A stretch of DNA of 64,000 nt, from the NCBI RefSeq assembly GCF_001625215.2, contig NC_030384.2, positions 46,534,390 through 46,598,389 of the forward strand, written 5' to 3'. Positions 1 to 11,202 of this stretch are shown in pieces. Origin of the DNA: Daucus carota subsp. sativus (Eukaryota > Streptophyta > Magnoliopsida > Apiales > Apiaceae). Below the pieces are notes generated by a model. It was not told where the DNA came from. It searched no databases and saw nothing but the letters and a program-made list of their open reading frames with translations. Every line of letters starts with the position of its first letter. The stretch's first letter is position 1. A program made the translations under genes and the position numbers.

Positions 1-2948
1 CAATGTACAACATGCGCATTTCCAGAACATGACTTCAAGAGTTACGCATCGCCAAATTGCGTATACAATGCTTGTCTCATGAAAAATATTCACACGCATT
101 TATGTGATGCGTATTCATCATACATGTTTTTTTTTACTGATGTTTATTTTGGTCACGTTTAAGTGAAAATCAGTTATAAAAGGCTCTCAACCTCATTCTT
201 TTCACAAAATATTATTTTTTTAAAAAAATAAATATTTCATTTATACAAAATAAAAACTGTTAAACATTTATTAATTATTTAATAAAAAATATCTTCTGTA
301 AATATGAATTTTGTCGGCTCATTAAATTATAAGGTTTAAACATGCCATGTGAAAAAGACTTCCTTTTACCGAACATGTTTTTTAAGTTTTCCTTTCTTTT
401 AGGTACGATAATCTTTTTTCTTAGCTAATCAGGAAACCCAACCGTGGGGACAAAGCCGAGAAGGCGGATGGAGAAAAAGCAACATCAAGCACATGCATGA
501 AGGACTAGTATTTAGTTTCATTACACTGTTACTACTTACTATATCATAGTGCCGGGAAGATGCTCTGATAATGGAACTTAGTAGAGAAAAGCCGGTTTTC
601 GACCAAATGTTTGTGTTTATGAGAGGTTTTTAATATGGAGGCAGAAATTACAAAAAAACTTGTAATTTTTTTTATCTAAAAATCTTTAAATTTTTTTTTC
701 ACTAACAACCCCAATAAATTTTATTTAAAATTATATAGAAATATATATAAAATAAATCAGGGTTAAATTTAAGTATTTTTCCTTATCTGCATCTTTTTAT
801 ACATATATGTGTCACATATTAGTTTTTTCTTTAGTAATTTATAATATTTTAATTTCATAAACCCACGCTAGGGAGAAGATCCAAGGGTTTATATCATGAG
901 TGCCAAAGAATAAAATTATTTTGATCATTTTTATAATTTATTTAAACTTAATTTATATTAATTATTCTGCTTAAGTCTCTAACTTCTACCAACCATATGT
1001 ATATATATTTTACTCAAGAATAATTGACGGATGGTGATTTTATAATATGATATTTGTTAGTTTGATTTATAAAATAGCATGAAAACAAATGAAGATGTGC
1101 TTGTTTGGTGTCTTATTTTTTTTCTTTATTTTTTCTTTTATTATATTAATTTGAATTGTTATAATTTGTCAAGCAAGCTACTTAATCTTGTTAAAACTCA
1201 CGGACACGAAATTTTGTATTAAAGTTATAAGTTGTACTTATTTTAGATCTTGTAATTAAATCTTCACAAAAATAATTTTTTTAGTTATTTTTACTAATTT
1301 TTGATTAGTTTTAGTCATGTTGTCACATAAAATATGTGTTAATCATGGTTAGTACATGTCAGCAATAAGTAATCTGATTAAATTTTTTTATAGATTTAGT
1401 AAAGTTTATTAGGGTTGTTAGTCAAAAAAAAAAAGTTTAAATTTTTTTGAAAAAAACCGGGATTTTTGATTAATAACTTTTTTTTCCCTTTATATTTATG
1501 AACTCTGCGAAGGAAATCACTTGATCTAACAAAAACGTTTGCATTTTAACACTGACCCGTCCCGTAGCAATCTATGCCAAAGACTTGCTATAGACGTCTT
1601 TTTATTCATTTCGACAGAATTTCTATTTAATGTTTATGCTTAAATTTTCTTATAATTTTTTTGACAATAATTTTCCAATTATTTAGTTTAACTAAAAATT
1701 TAGAAAATTTCCGTCATAAAAAATCAAAAATTGGCGGGAGGCATAATTTAATTTATGAACAAAAATGTGGCAAATTTGAGGGTTACAAAGTCGAGAATTA
1801 GTTACCTAGAACATGTCTATAATAGGTATAAAATGATTTTTTACACAGGTTTAAAATGAATTTTGAATTAGTTTGAAGTCAAAAGTCAAGACAAGGAAAA
1901 AAGTAGGAGGGTAACATTTAACAAGGATTAATAACTGACTGTAAGACACTACTAACTTTCAGTTGCTAAGAAAAACCTATAATCAACCTATCTGTGACTT
2001 GGCTAAACGAAATTAGTGTAAATAGAAACATGCATTCAGCGTCATCTATCACGTCTTATAATAGATAAAGAGATCGGACGCTTTTCATGTCATTTTCTTT
2101 CAACCCCATGGAACCGGTGCTGTGGATACGCATGCTAATCAGTAGTTTTCTGGTCATGCTGTTGCTTAAGAAATTTTGCTCACGTTTATACCAATACTTG
2201 CTGGAAATTGTGGTGATGCAAACGGTTTTCACCCAATTCTAATCAACAAACATCATAATTCCTAAAAATGTATGTAAATTTTTAATGGTCGATTTTGAAA
2301 ATAAATATGGAAAAAGAAAAATATATGAGTAAATAGTGATAAAATACGGGTGAATTTAAATTTTTTTTATGAAGAAAATTGTAGAAACATAACGAAAAAG
2401 TGGAATGAATATTGTTTCCGAACACGTGAGTTATATTATGTTTTTGAGGTTTTAGTTTATATTATATTTTCGTGTAAGGGTTATTTGCAATTAAATTTTA
2501 TCGAGTGTAATCTTTATTTTATGTATAATGTATTATTAATTTGAATTAAATAAATTCTTAGGAGTTTTCAATTTTATTATATTTCACAATTAATATATAT
2601 ATATATATATATAACTATATAAGTAAGTGAAAAATATTAAACATAATTTATAACTTCGTAGTTATATTGATAATTAATTAATTAATTATATAAAATTGAA
2701 AAACTAATATTTTATTATTAAAAAAATTTAGACAGCTGAATAGTACCGACCACAAACCTAAATTTTGATGAGATTTAAGTTATTATTGAAAAGATTTAGG
2801 CCGGTGAAATGGTCGCTTGCCTATCCAGAAACTGAAACCAAAATAATAAAATATCAAACAAAATCGTTAAAAACCGAATCAATTAATAATCCAACCAAAT
2901 AAAAACTGAACCCGTAATATGGTTGTGGTAAAATTTTTTAAACGGGAT
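1..2948. other. AT-rich intergenic DNA, no gene recognised
   Basis: I see no coding region I can support. Open frames here are short, lack family features and are broken by AT-rich runs. A TA dinucleotide tract lies near 2595-2612. The part from about 1500 to 2290 recurs around 21960-22870 and is annotated separately. The right edge abuts the hAT element's 8-bp target duplication. Confidence 0.6.
1497..2290 (+). repeat. Segmental duplication, copy A
   Basis: This segment is similar in order and orientation to 21960-22870. Shared landmarks are the 'gcattttaac' plus 'gacccgt' stretch near 1541-1562, the 'gtctttttatt' stretch near 1598, the 'atttgagggttacaaa' stretch near 1775 and the 'cgtttatacca' stretch near 2182. 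Neither copy has a convincing open frame. In the other copy the duplicated block is followed by the intact Elongin-A gene; here it is followed by the Elongin-A pseudogene in the opposite orientation, so the block probably moved with that gene. Confidence 0.65.
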
Positions 2949-2956
2949 GTTGAAAC

Positions 2957-3806
2957 TAGGGGTGTCGATGGATCGGATTTGGATCGGATCACCCTTAATC
3001 CATATCCTGATCCGTCTAATTTTATCGGATTCGGATCCGGATCGGATTATAGGCGGATTTTTTAGAACATGATCCATATCCGGATCCATAGGATTATCGG
3101 ATTTTCGGATCGGAGCTCCGCTCCATGTATATTTTGAAAAATAAAAATTAAAAAGCGAAGTTATATAAAGCACGCATCAATAATTCAGTACACATTAATC
3201 CATTCTCTGAAAAGTTATAACATTACAAATGTTTAAAGGAAACTTAAATTAAAATAAAACAATGGCATGCAGTCTGTAACTTCTGTGGTGAGCAGGATTG
3301 CAGGAAGCCAAGAACCAAGCAACTGGCAAACAGATACTGCAAAAAAAGCAAACAAAAAAAATAATGTTCATTAGTTACCATCAAAGCATATTTCTATCAA
3401 TGATCTAATTATGCCAAAGTTGCAGACAACTAAATAATTTAGTAAACCACCAGACCAGAGCATATATTCAGCAAACTACCTATTCAGCCGCAAATAATAA
3501 GGTGCAAATTAGTGCTCATTTATAATATAAAGATTACTTCATAATGGACAAACCAAAACATATATATCCAAAACAAGAAATAAATATATAAATAATTATA
3601 AATAAATAAATATATAAATATAAAAGTCGGATCGGATTATTTTCGGATCGGATCATATTAAATCCATATCCTATACATATCGGATCGGATTTTTTTCGGA
3701 TCGGATTTTTTTCGGATCGGATTTTATTTTAGCTGATCCATATCCGCTCCGTTAGCTCTTGGATCGGACCGGGTCGGACCGGATATCCGCTCCATTGACA
3801 GCCCTA
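2957..3806. mobile_element. Non-autonomous hAT transposon (850 bp) with 8-bp TSD
   Basis: The left end reads TAGGGGTGTCGATGGA and the right end is its inverse with two mismatches (TCCATTGACAGCCCTA). The element is flanked by a perfect 8-bp direct repeat, GTTGAAAC, at 2949-2956 and 3807-3814. An 8-bp duplication with TAGGG-type ends is the hallmark of the hAT superfamily. Both subterminal regions (about 2970-3120 and 3628-3790) hold many GGATCGGAT or ATCCGGATC motifs in both orientations, as expected of hAT transposase binding regions. There is no transposase ORF, so mobility would need a helper in trans. Confidence 0.92.
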
Positions 3807-3814
3807 GTTGAAAC

Positions 3815-4478
3815 CAGCAAGACACTAGCAGAAGGAAGACACCATTACTACCATTGCGGGTCAGTACTACAGAAGGTTGACAAGTGTGTGAATGAAGCTA
3901 GTTAAGTTTCATATGCAAATAAATTAGTTGGTAGTCTTAGAAAGCATCAGCTTCTTTATCTTGTTTAGTTATAAAATCTTTTGGTGCTGCCTTGTTTACT
4001 GATATCTATTTCAGTGCCACTATTTGCTGCCTTATGTATACTGCATATGAGAAACTAGAAATTTACAAAGGAACTAACAGTCAGAACAACTCCTTCCATA
4101 GCTGGATAGCAATGCTGACTAATAATTGTTTAAAACCAAGTAACTCAAATTTTGCTTTACATATAAATAAAGCAAAAAACTTTGTTTTTTACCCAGGTTT
4201 TTGGAAATTATCAACTATTCGGAAATGGGGATGCATAAAAAAATTTCAACATTTTTGTATCTGTAACACTATTGTATTGCTATGTCTAGAAAAATCCTAA
4301 AAAAGCCTAAAATTTCCCTTGAGAGCATATAATGAGCAGGATGAGCTATATTACAACTTAATACCGGCTTTAAACAGCTGGATTACAGCATATCATGAAG
4401 CCATTGCATTTAAAAATATAGTACTACATATCATAAACACAGACCAAGGAGAAACTGAAATTCTATAGACTGCCGCTT
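3815..4478 (-). other. 3' flank of the Elongin-A pseudogene
   Basis: No gene is seen. The part around 3990-4100 matches, in inverted orientation, the 3' flank of the intact Elongin-A gene near 29940-30050 (shared 'ttgctgcct' / 'actgcatat' / 'aaccaacagtcag'-type stretches). The duplication of the Elongin-A region therefore extends past the stop codons. Confidence 0.55.
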
Positions 4479-7400
4479 TTATCTTCTTTGTAACGCTCTG
4501 CTTCCTTGGGAATTTGAAGAAGAACCATTAGAAGAAAAGCCTCCAGGCTCCCGTATACACAAGGGCCTATAAAATTCAAACAAAAGAATTAACAAATAAT
4601 AAGATTAATGTTGCAGCTTTTAAAAATCTTCGACACTAACAAATACCTGTCATTCTTTTGCACCGCGTTTTGCCTCAAAGCTGTCAAGTTTCTTACTTCT
4701 TGACTAGTATAAATTGACAAAGGAAAGATTAGACACATTATGCTGGAAGCAGGAACAAAAAGTATATGTCGTTCTATAAATAACTTTTATAATTAATCAT
4801 GTTAATTTTATTGTCAACTCGTGTGTTGTTTATTCTTCACAAGTTCTAGCATCTGACTTTGAGAAACTTCAATACACACAAATAGTATGTTTTAACTGGT
4901 ATAACTTATGTACACTGTTCAAAAAGAGACCAGGTTTTACTCAACATAAAATTGATTGAAAATTGGATCACTTCTTTACAACACAGTATACAGCGCAAAG
5001 AACGACCTGAAGAAGCCAAATCCTGTTAAGATGGTGATATTATATTTCACAACCGAACAATGTTCAACTACTTCCTTTATAGAACTAATACCTGTTGACA
5101 AAATCATCTCTGGACTTCTTCATCAAGCTGCCTTTTGAGCTGCCAACAATTCTGCCAGGTCCCCAACCTAATCATATCAGTCAAAAATTTAATTATTAAT
5201 AAGTATTAGAATATTACAATTGGAGGCCATGCTCGTTCATCATTACACGAAAGGTGATGCCATATATATTGATACCTCCATAACAATTTCTTTTGTGGCT
5301 TGAAGGTGGCACTTTTGTACACGGCTTAACTTGTCTGCTCTTTTTTTCTGATCAAGCGAACAACATTCAAAATTTTAAAAAATAATAGTCAAAAGATTAC
5401 ATCGAGTACATGTATTCTAAAATAAAGATATCCATTCCAAACTCTGAAAGTCTAAGAACACAAAATTGTAGTGAAGGATTAATTCAAATCCGCAGGTCTT
5501 GACTTTTGGCCATTAATCATTTCTACATGGACATTTTTGGAGCTATATCCTAAATAAATGATATATACAAAATCAAATTGTTTCCTCAAATCCAAGGTGT
5601 TGACGGACTCTGATTTTTGTATTAATGTTTAAAAGTTATATAGCACCTGTTTAGTATACAAACAATAGGACCAACACGAAGTCACTGAATACTTGAAGTA
5701 CGTTTACTCAGAAACAGAAGGAGGTAGTGATATGCAGGCCGGACAGGTTCGAAAATGTTGGGATTTGTGGGGGGGGGGGGGGGGGGTTGTTTGAGGACAT
5801 ATAAATTGCATTATAAATAATTATGTAATAGTACTTGATTAAATTCATTAACAAAGCTCAGAGTTTCACTCAAATAACACTGAATACTTAAATACATTAA
5901 CCTGTCACCCATTTTAATCACAGAACAAATTAAACATCAATTACCCACTTATATTGCCTGAGATGCCAATCGACGGCCTGAGATGGTAGTAGATGTAGAC
6001 ATGTAGTAGATAGTAATTTTATATTTGACAACACAATTTATCACTATTTCTTATTTTCTAACTTGTCTAATTACCCAACCAAAAAAATCTTATTTACATA
6101 ACATAAAATTAAAGTTAAAGTATGTCAATCTTTTGCGACCAAAATACTTACGAGCATCTTCGTTTTGATACAGTTGCCTCATTCGCTCAATTGATTTTTG
6201 TTCAGCCTCTTCCACGTTCTTTAGCTTTGCCTGCACAATAAAAATTACAGTGATAAAGCATGAAAATGCAAGTTAGCAGTGATAATCATAGTGATTATTG
6301 ACAAAGTCGATTTTCTTTTTGAATTCGTAAATTAATTATAATTTAAATTGCCATATGGTAGCTATTGTCAAATCCTTTTTAGGAATTAACCGATTTCCGT
6401 AATAAATTTATAAATAATGGGGTGTTGAAGGACCCTCGTATTACAGATCTCAGTCGAAAATAATTTCGCCTAATTCCTCACTCTTTATCAGAAAACTCTC
6501 TATTATATACCCTATCTGTCATAATCACACAATATCAATCGCCTCATCATTTAGCCGATCTTCTTCTCTAGCCCTCCCTCGTTTCACGACAATCCTTTTC
6601 AGTTTTCTTAGTCAATTGACTTCTCAACCTGGACCGTAACCCACCTAATCCATTCTTTTCTCTACCCCTCCCCCGTTTAAAGAAGACCATTTCAATTCTC
6701 ACAGTCAATTGATTTTCTGACCCGGTCCGTAACCCACCTTAACCTTTTTGTATAGTACCCCTCCACAATAACTCAACCTCCAAGATCTCCCAACTTGTCC
6801 CAAACATCCAATTTTTAAATGGTAAGCTCATGATTGATTCTCTTGAGAAGCTGTGGCGGGTGTGAGAAGATAAGGAAAGATTACAGGGCATTACAAACTT
6901 GTTGTAGCCAACGCCTGACTTCTAGTGGTGCCAATGATGGCAGCGGTGGATAATTAAAGATAGTCGAGAAATATCTGGATCTTGGTTAAATCACAGTCTT
7001 GATGATGTGGATGCTTATGTTTGTGTAAAGCTAAATCATTGAAAAAGGTATGTATACATTTCTTGAAAGAGATGCACAATTATTTTTTTAGAGGAGGCAG
7101 GTATATATTTAACAAATTCAAACACTGATTTGAAAGATAGCGACACAGAAGAATAAGATTACCTCGTACAAGTCTTTCCATCTGAAGGATACATTTTTAC
7201 TACTGATTTTCTCAACCACTGACTTGAAACTCCTCTGACCAAATCTCTTCTGATAGAAATTTTGCCAGAGATAGTTAGTCAAGTGGCTAAGGTCTATTCC
7301 CTACAAAAGAAATCAAATAACATGTCAGTATCCAGCCACAACTTCTTGTTCAAATCAAATGACTTCTCTTACCTTGTTCCTCTCCTCGATGTTCTTCAAC

Positions 7401-7573
7401 TCCTCAGCGTTGCAGTGAGGTAAAATCCGTTCCAGAAACTAGTCCGGTATTCCCGCAACATTTCCGATGTGTTTAACATTATCAATAACTTTTCGGAAAC
7501 ACATATCCTCCAAGGAAGGAACTTTAACTGTCTCATTTCTTTTTCTGTTTCTGTTGGGTATGGATCTATCCAT
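4479..7573 (-). pseudogene. Elongin-A-like gene copy 1, one in-frame stop in exon 1
   Basis: Minus-strand copy of a plant Elongin-A (RNA polymerase II elongation factor SIII subunit A) gene. Seven exons: 7373-7573, 7163-7300, 6152-6230, 5276-5347, 5092-5167, 4647-4703 and 4479-4566. All splice sites and phases match the intact copy at 26774-29496, and the exons total 711 nt. Recognisable blocks are VPSLEDMC, LERILPHC, the WKDLYE end of exon 2, RQVKPCTKVPPSS and GWGPGRIVGSSK. The defect is TAG at 7439-7441 (codon 45), where the inverted copy has CAG (Gln). It is either a pseudogene or would be translated from a downstream start. A non-coding leader exon near 8400-8470 and a leader intron of about 0.8 kb precede it. 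A sequencing error at that one base is possible. Confidence 0.85.
5769..5787 (+). repeat. Poly-G run
   Basis: A homopolymer of about 18-19 G lies in intron 3 of Elongin-A copy 1. Similar G or C runs lie near 14257-14272 and 34642-34663. Their lengths are likely to be unreliable in any assembly. Confidence 0.8.
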
Positions 7574-8497
7574 TCCTTCTGAAACCTCTGTCATGATAAC
7601 AAAGTAGTTAGTACAAATTAACTTTTCAAACAATCATAAAGCTAAGTGAGTAAGTCTCGCTGCACAAACTACTAATATTAATAGTTACTGATTAGTGATT
7701 CATAGTTCATGTTCATAATACATAATTTCATTTATTCTTGCAATGCTTATCAAAAGATGCATATACAAGTGACTGTATTTGAGTGAAAATAGGTTGAAAT
7801 CTCCAATACATGTAATATTAGCGTTATAAATTTCAATATCTAACATATATCGTTATTTTTGGACCGACAGGCTCTTTATTGATTATAATTAATTAAACTG
7901 AAAGTCTTAAAGGTGAGACCTTTTCACCATGGGCTAAAAACATACTATCTGGCCACATGCACAGAAACAAACCATCGGTCACCCAAAACTTGTTCTTCTC
8001 TTTATAACTAACTACTCACTGAAGTATGTCCTAAGATTTGATTAACTCCTATATAAACACAACAAAAACACATATAAACTCAACTGTATAGCGACAGAAC
8101 CAGAACCAGAAGGACAGACAATTCTTTGTCTTACAAGGTTCAGAAACATCATGAGCAAGCAACGATGAACCGAATCAATAATTCAACAAATCGTGTTTCA
8201 TAGACAAATTCAATATCAACATGAATGTGAAGTTTCAATCTTTATAAAACATGTTCGACACAACTAAGAAAAAACAACAATTTTCGGACCACGAAGTGAA
8301 ATTCAATACAATTACCCATTTCCAATGAACAAGCACTCATAAAAACATATAAACATACTGTGAATACAATGGAAATCAGAGCACGATAACTAAACTCACC
8401 AACAATATCAATCAAGGGGTTGATTAGGCGAAGACGAGAGTGCACCAGTGTTGTGAATGATGAATTGCTGCTGTCTGTATTGTTGTATTTATACTTG

Positions 8498-8560
8498 AAT
8501 TTATATAAGCCCATTCTAACGTGGATGGACCTGTTTCTCGTGCTGGGCCTTTGATAAAGC
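8498..8560 (-). promoter_or_regulatory. TGGGCY (site II) elements upstream of Elongin-A copy 1
   Basis: TGGGCC lies at 8543-8548 and AGCCCA (TGGGCT on the minus strand) at 8508-8513, just upstream of the leader exon. The same motif class clusters upstream of the Elongin-A copies at 24041-24177 and 35132-35187. Site II TGGGCC/T motifs are known promoter elements of plant housekeeping genes. That they act here is inference. Confidence 0.4.
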
Positions 8561-10156
8561 TTGTGGAAAAAAGCCTGTAACATAGGTCTCAAAATCTGGG
8601 CACCCCAATTTTCAAACTCATATAAATATATGCTTTACCTTTATTTTATTTTATTATATGGTGCGAAATAAAATAAAATTTTAATTTATATTTTTATTTA
8701 CCGTCCATCCATTTGCAATAATATTATCATAAATTGGTATTATATATTTTATAGTAATATTTTAATTAATTTGATTATTATTTATTAATTTTTTTATCGA
8801 TTTATTAAATATAATTAGTGATGATTTCAAAAAAAATATTTTTAGTGAATAATTAATATATTTTATTATTGTCAGAATTCACTTATTTTTAATATTTATT
8901 TATTCAGTCACGTCACTTAATTTTATTTATTATAAATAAAATCAAATAAAATATTAATATGAAATATATGATATCAATTTATGATAAATATTATTAAAAA
9001 TGAACGACTGTAAATAAAAAATATAAGTTAAACATTTTATTTAAGATACAATAAAACAAAATAAAAGGCAAGTCAATGTATATGAGTTTGAAAATTGGGC
9101 TAGGCAGATTTTGAGACCTATGGCTACAGGCCTGTTTCCCCAAGCAGCCAAGCTTTATCACCGGCCCATCATGAGAAACAGGTCCGTCCAAGTTAAAATG
9201 AACTTGTACATTCAAAATTCATTCTAAAAGCAGCTCAATATGTTTTTGATTTCTACTCATATTATCATAGTATAGTACAAGTACAACAATATATACAACA
9301 GCAAGTCATCATTGACAACACTCTGCACTCTGCTCTTCGCCTAATCAACTCCTTCATTGATATTGTTGGTGAGTTTAGTTCTTGGGCTCTATTTTTCATT
9401 GAATTTATTGTTTTTTTTAATGTTTTTATGAGGGTTTGTGTGTTGAAAATGGTAATTGTATTGAATTTCACCTCGTGGTCTGAAATTGTTGCTTTTCTTA
9501 GTTGGCTCGAACATCTTTTATAAAGATTGAAAGTTTACATTTATTTTGATATTAAATTTATCTATGAAACACGATTTATTGAAATATTAATTCGGTTCAT
9601 CATTGCTTGCTCTTGTAAGACAAAAAATTGTCTGTCCCTCTGGTTCTTGGGGATAGAGTTGAGTTTATATGTTTTTGTGTCGTGTTTATAAAAGAGTTGA
9701 TCAAATCTTAGGACATGTTTCAGTGAGTAGTTATAAAGAGGAGAACAAGTTTTGGGTTACTGGTTTGTGTTTGTGCCTGTAGCCAGATAGTATAGTATGT
9801 GTTTAGCTCAGGGTGAAAAGGTCTCACCTTTAAAACTTTCAATTCGAGCAATTATAATCAATAAAGAGCATGTCCGTCCAAAAATAACGATATATGTTAG
9901 ATATTGAAATTTATAACACTAATATTACATGAATTGCAGATTTCAACCCATTGTCAGTCAAATATAGTCACTTGCATATGCATCTTTTTATAAGCATTGC
10001 AAGAATAAATGGAATTGTATATTATAAACATGGACTATGAATCACTAATGACTAAGTATCAATAGTAGTAGTTTGTGCAATGAGACTTAGCTTTATGATT
10101 GTTTGAAAAGTTTATTTGTACCAACTACATTGTTATCATGACAGAGGTGTGAAGGA

Positions 10157-10572
10157 ATGGATAGATCCATACCCAACAGAAAAAGAAATAGAAAGGAGAC
10201 ATTTAAAGTTCCTTCCTTGGACGTTTTGTGTCTCCAAAAAGCTATTGATAACGTTAAACACATTGGAAATATTGCGGGAATACCGGACCAGTTTCTGGAA
10301 CGGATTTTACCTCACTGCAACGCTGAGAGTTGAAGAACATTGAGGAGAAGAACAAGGTAAGAGAAGTCATTTGATTTGAAAAAGAAGTTGTGGCTGGATT
10401 TACTGACATGTTGTTTGATTTCTTTTGTAGCTAGGGAACAGACGTTAGCCACTTGACTAACTATCTCTGGCAAAATTTTCATCGGAAGAGATTTGGTCAG
10501 AGGAGTTTCAATTCAGTGGTTGAGAAAATAAGTAGTACAAATGTATCTTTCAGATGGAAAGACTTGTACGAG
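10157..10572 (+). pseudogene. Elongin-A-like gene copy 2, truncated after exon 2
   Basis: Inverted copy of the first two exons of Elongin-A copy 1. Exon 1 (10157-10355) begins with ATG and encodes VPSLDVLC and the LERILPHC block. It keeps Gln where copy 1 has a stop. It then loses one base near 10327 (GAGAGTTGA against GAGGAGTTGAA), which shifts the frame and creates TGA. Exon 2 (10435-10572) starts after CTAG and is otherwise recognisable up to LYE. No later exons follow; the intron runs into a terpene synthase exon at about 10733. It is the right arm of palindrome 1. Confidence 0.88.
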
Positions 10573-10732
10573 GTAATCTTATTCTTTTGTGTCGCTATCT
10601 TTCAAATCAGTGTTTAAATTTGTGAAATATATACCTGCCTCTTCTAAAAATATAATTGTGCATCTCTTACAAGAAATGTATACATACCTTTTCAATGATT
10701 TAGCTTTGAACAAACATATGCATCCACATCAT

Positions 10733-11202
10733 CAGTGAATACCTCGACAGAGCATGGCTCTCAATATCAGGTCCCGTAGGACCCGTACTGTTAACTCATC
10801 TGTACTTTGTGAAACTTAATTCGGTGAAGGAAGAAGACTTACGGTGCTTAATGATTTGTCCAAACATAATGCGTCATTCAGCAACTATTTTGAGGCTTGC
10901 AGATGATATGGCAACTTCATAGGTACTGACTCTTTAATTTTACTCTTCTTGTCAAATGTTATACATCTTATTTATGTACAATATAGTTTGAATGATGTGG
11001 ATTATGCAGTATGAACTATGAAATGGTGAGGGGTGACAAGGGTGTTTTAGAAGACGAAGCCAGAGAACACATTAAGTACTTGATAACTGAGACAAGGAAG
11101 AAGTTAAATGAAGAGTGTGCAGAGTCTCCTTTGTCCAAGCCTTCTATTGAAAATTGCTTAAATCTGGAAAAGATAGCTTCATGTGTTTATTTATATTTGT
11201 AA
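10733..11202 (+). pseudogene. Terpene synthase 3' fragment (exons 6-7), plus strand
   Basis: Only the last two exons of a TPS-b type gene remain. The exon 6 part (about 10735-10920) encodes EYLDRAWLSISG and RHSATILRLADDMATS, then TAG immediately before the intron GT, where the tandem genes have TCG or ACG. It also carries a short in-frame insertion (GPVGPV). The exon 7 part (from about 11011) has MVRGDKGVLEDEAREHIKY but lacks the NPKSIQCYMND segment, and its C-terminal YGDGHG region is deleted. It is oriented against the neighbouring synthases and joined to Elongin-A intron sequence on its left. Exon 6 matches the second tandem synthase (17570-20013) best. Confidence 0.9.

Larger units (their letters stand above)
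7000..10733. repeat. Giant palindrome 1 (arms about 1.85 kb, centre near 8856)
   Basis: The sequence left of about 8856 is repeated in reverse complement to its right with essentially no spacer. Paired landmarks: 8727-8740 with 8971-8984; the 'ttttcaaactcata' stretch near 8611 with 'tatgagtttgaaaa' near 9081; leader sequence near 8400-8440 with 9335-9375; exon 1 of Elongin-A copy 1 (7373-7573) with 10157-10355; exon 2 (7163-7300) with 10435-10572; intron sequence at 7001-7020 with 10715-10733. Pairing ends at about 10733, where terpene synthase sequence begins. The arms have diverged by point changes and small indels, so this is not a simple assembly mirror artefact. Confidence 0.88.

Noticed and set aside
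2883-3173. 96-codon minus-strand open frame with Ile/Arg/Asp repeats
   Set aside because: It lies over the left hAT terminus and reflects the GGATCGGAT motif array.
3992-4300. 102-codon plus-strand open frame
   Set aside because: It has no family features, and its first part overlaps the duplicated 3' flank of Elongin-A copies, where the frame is not conserved.
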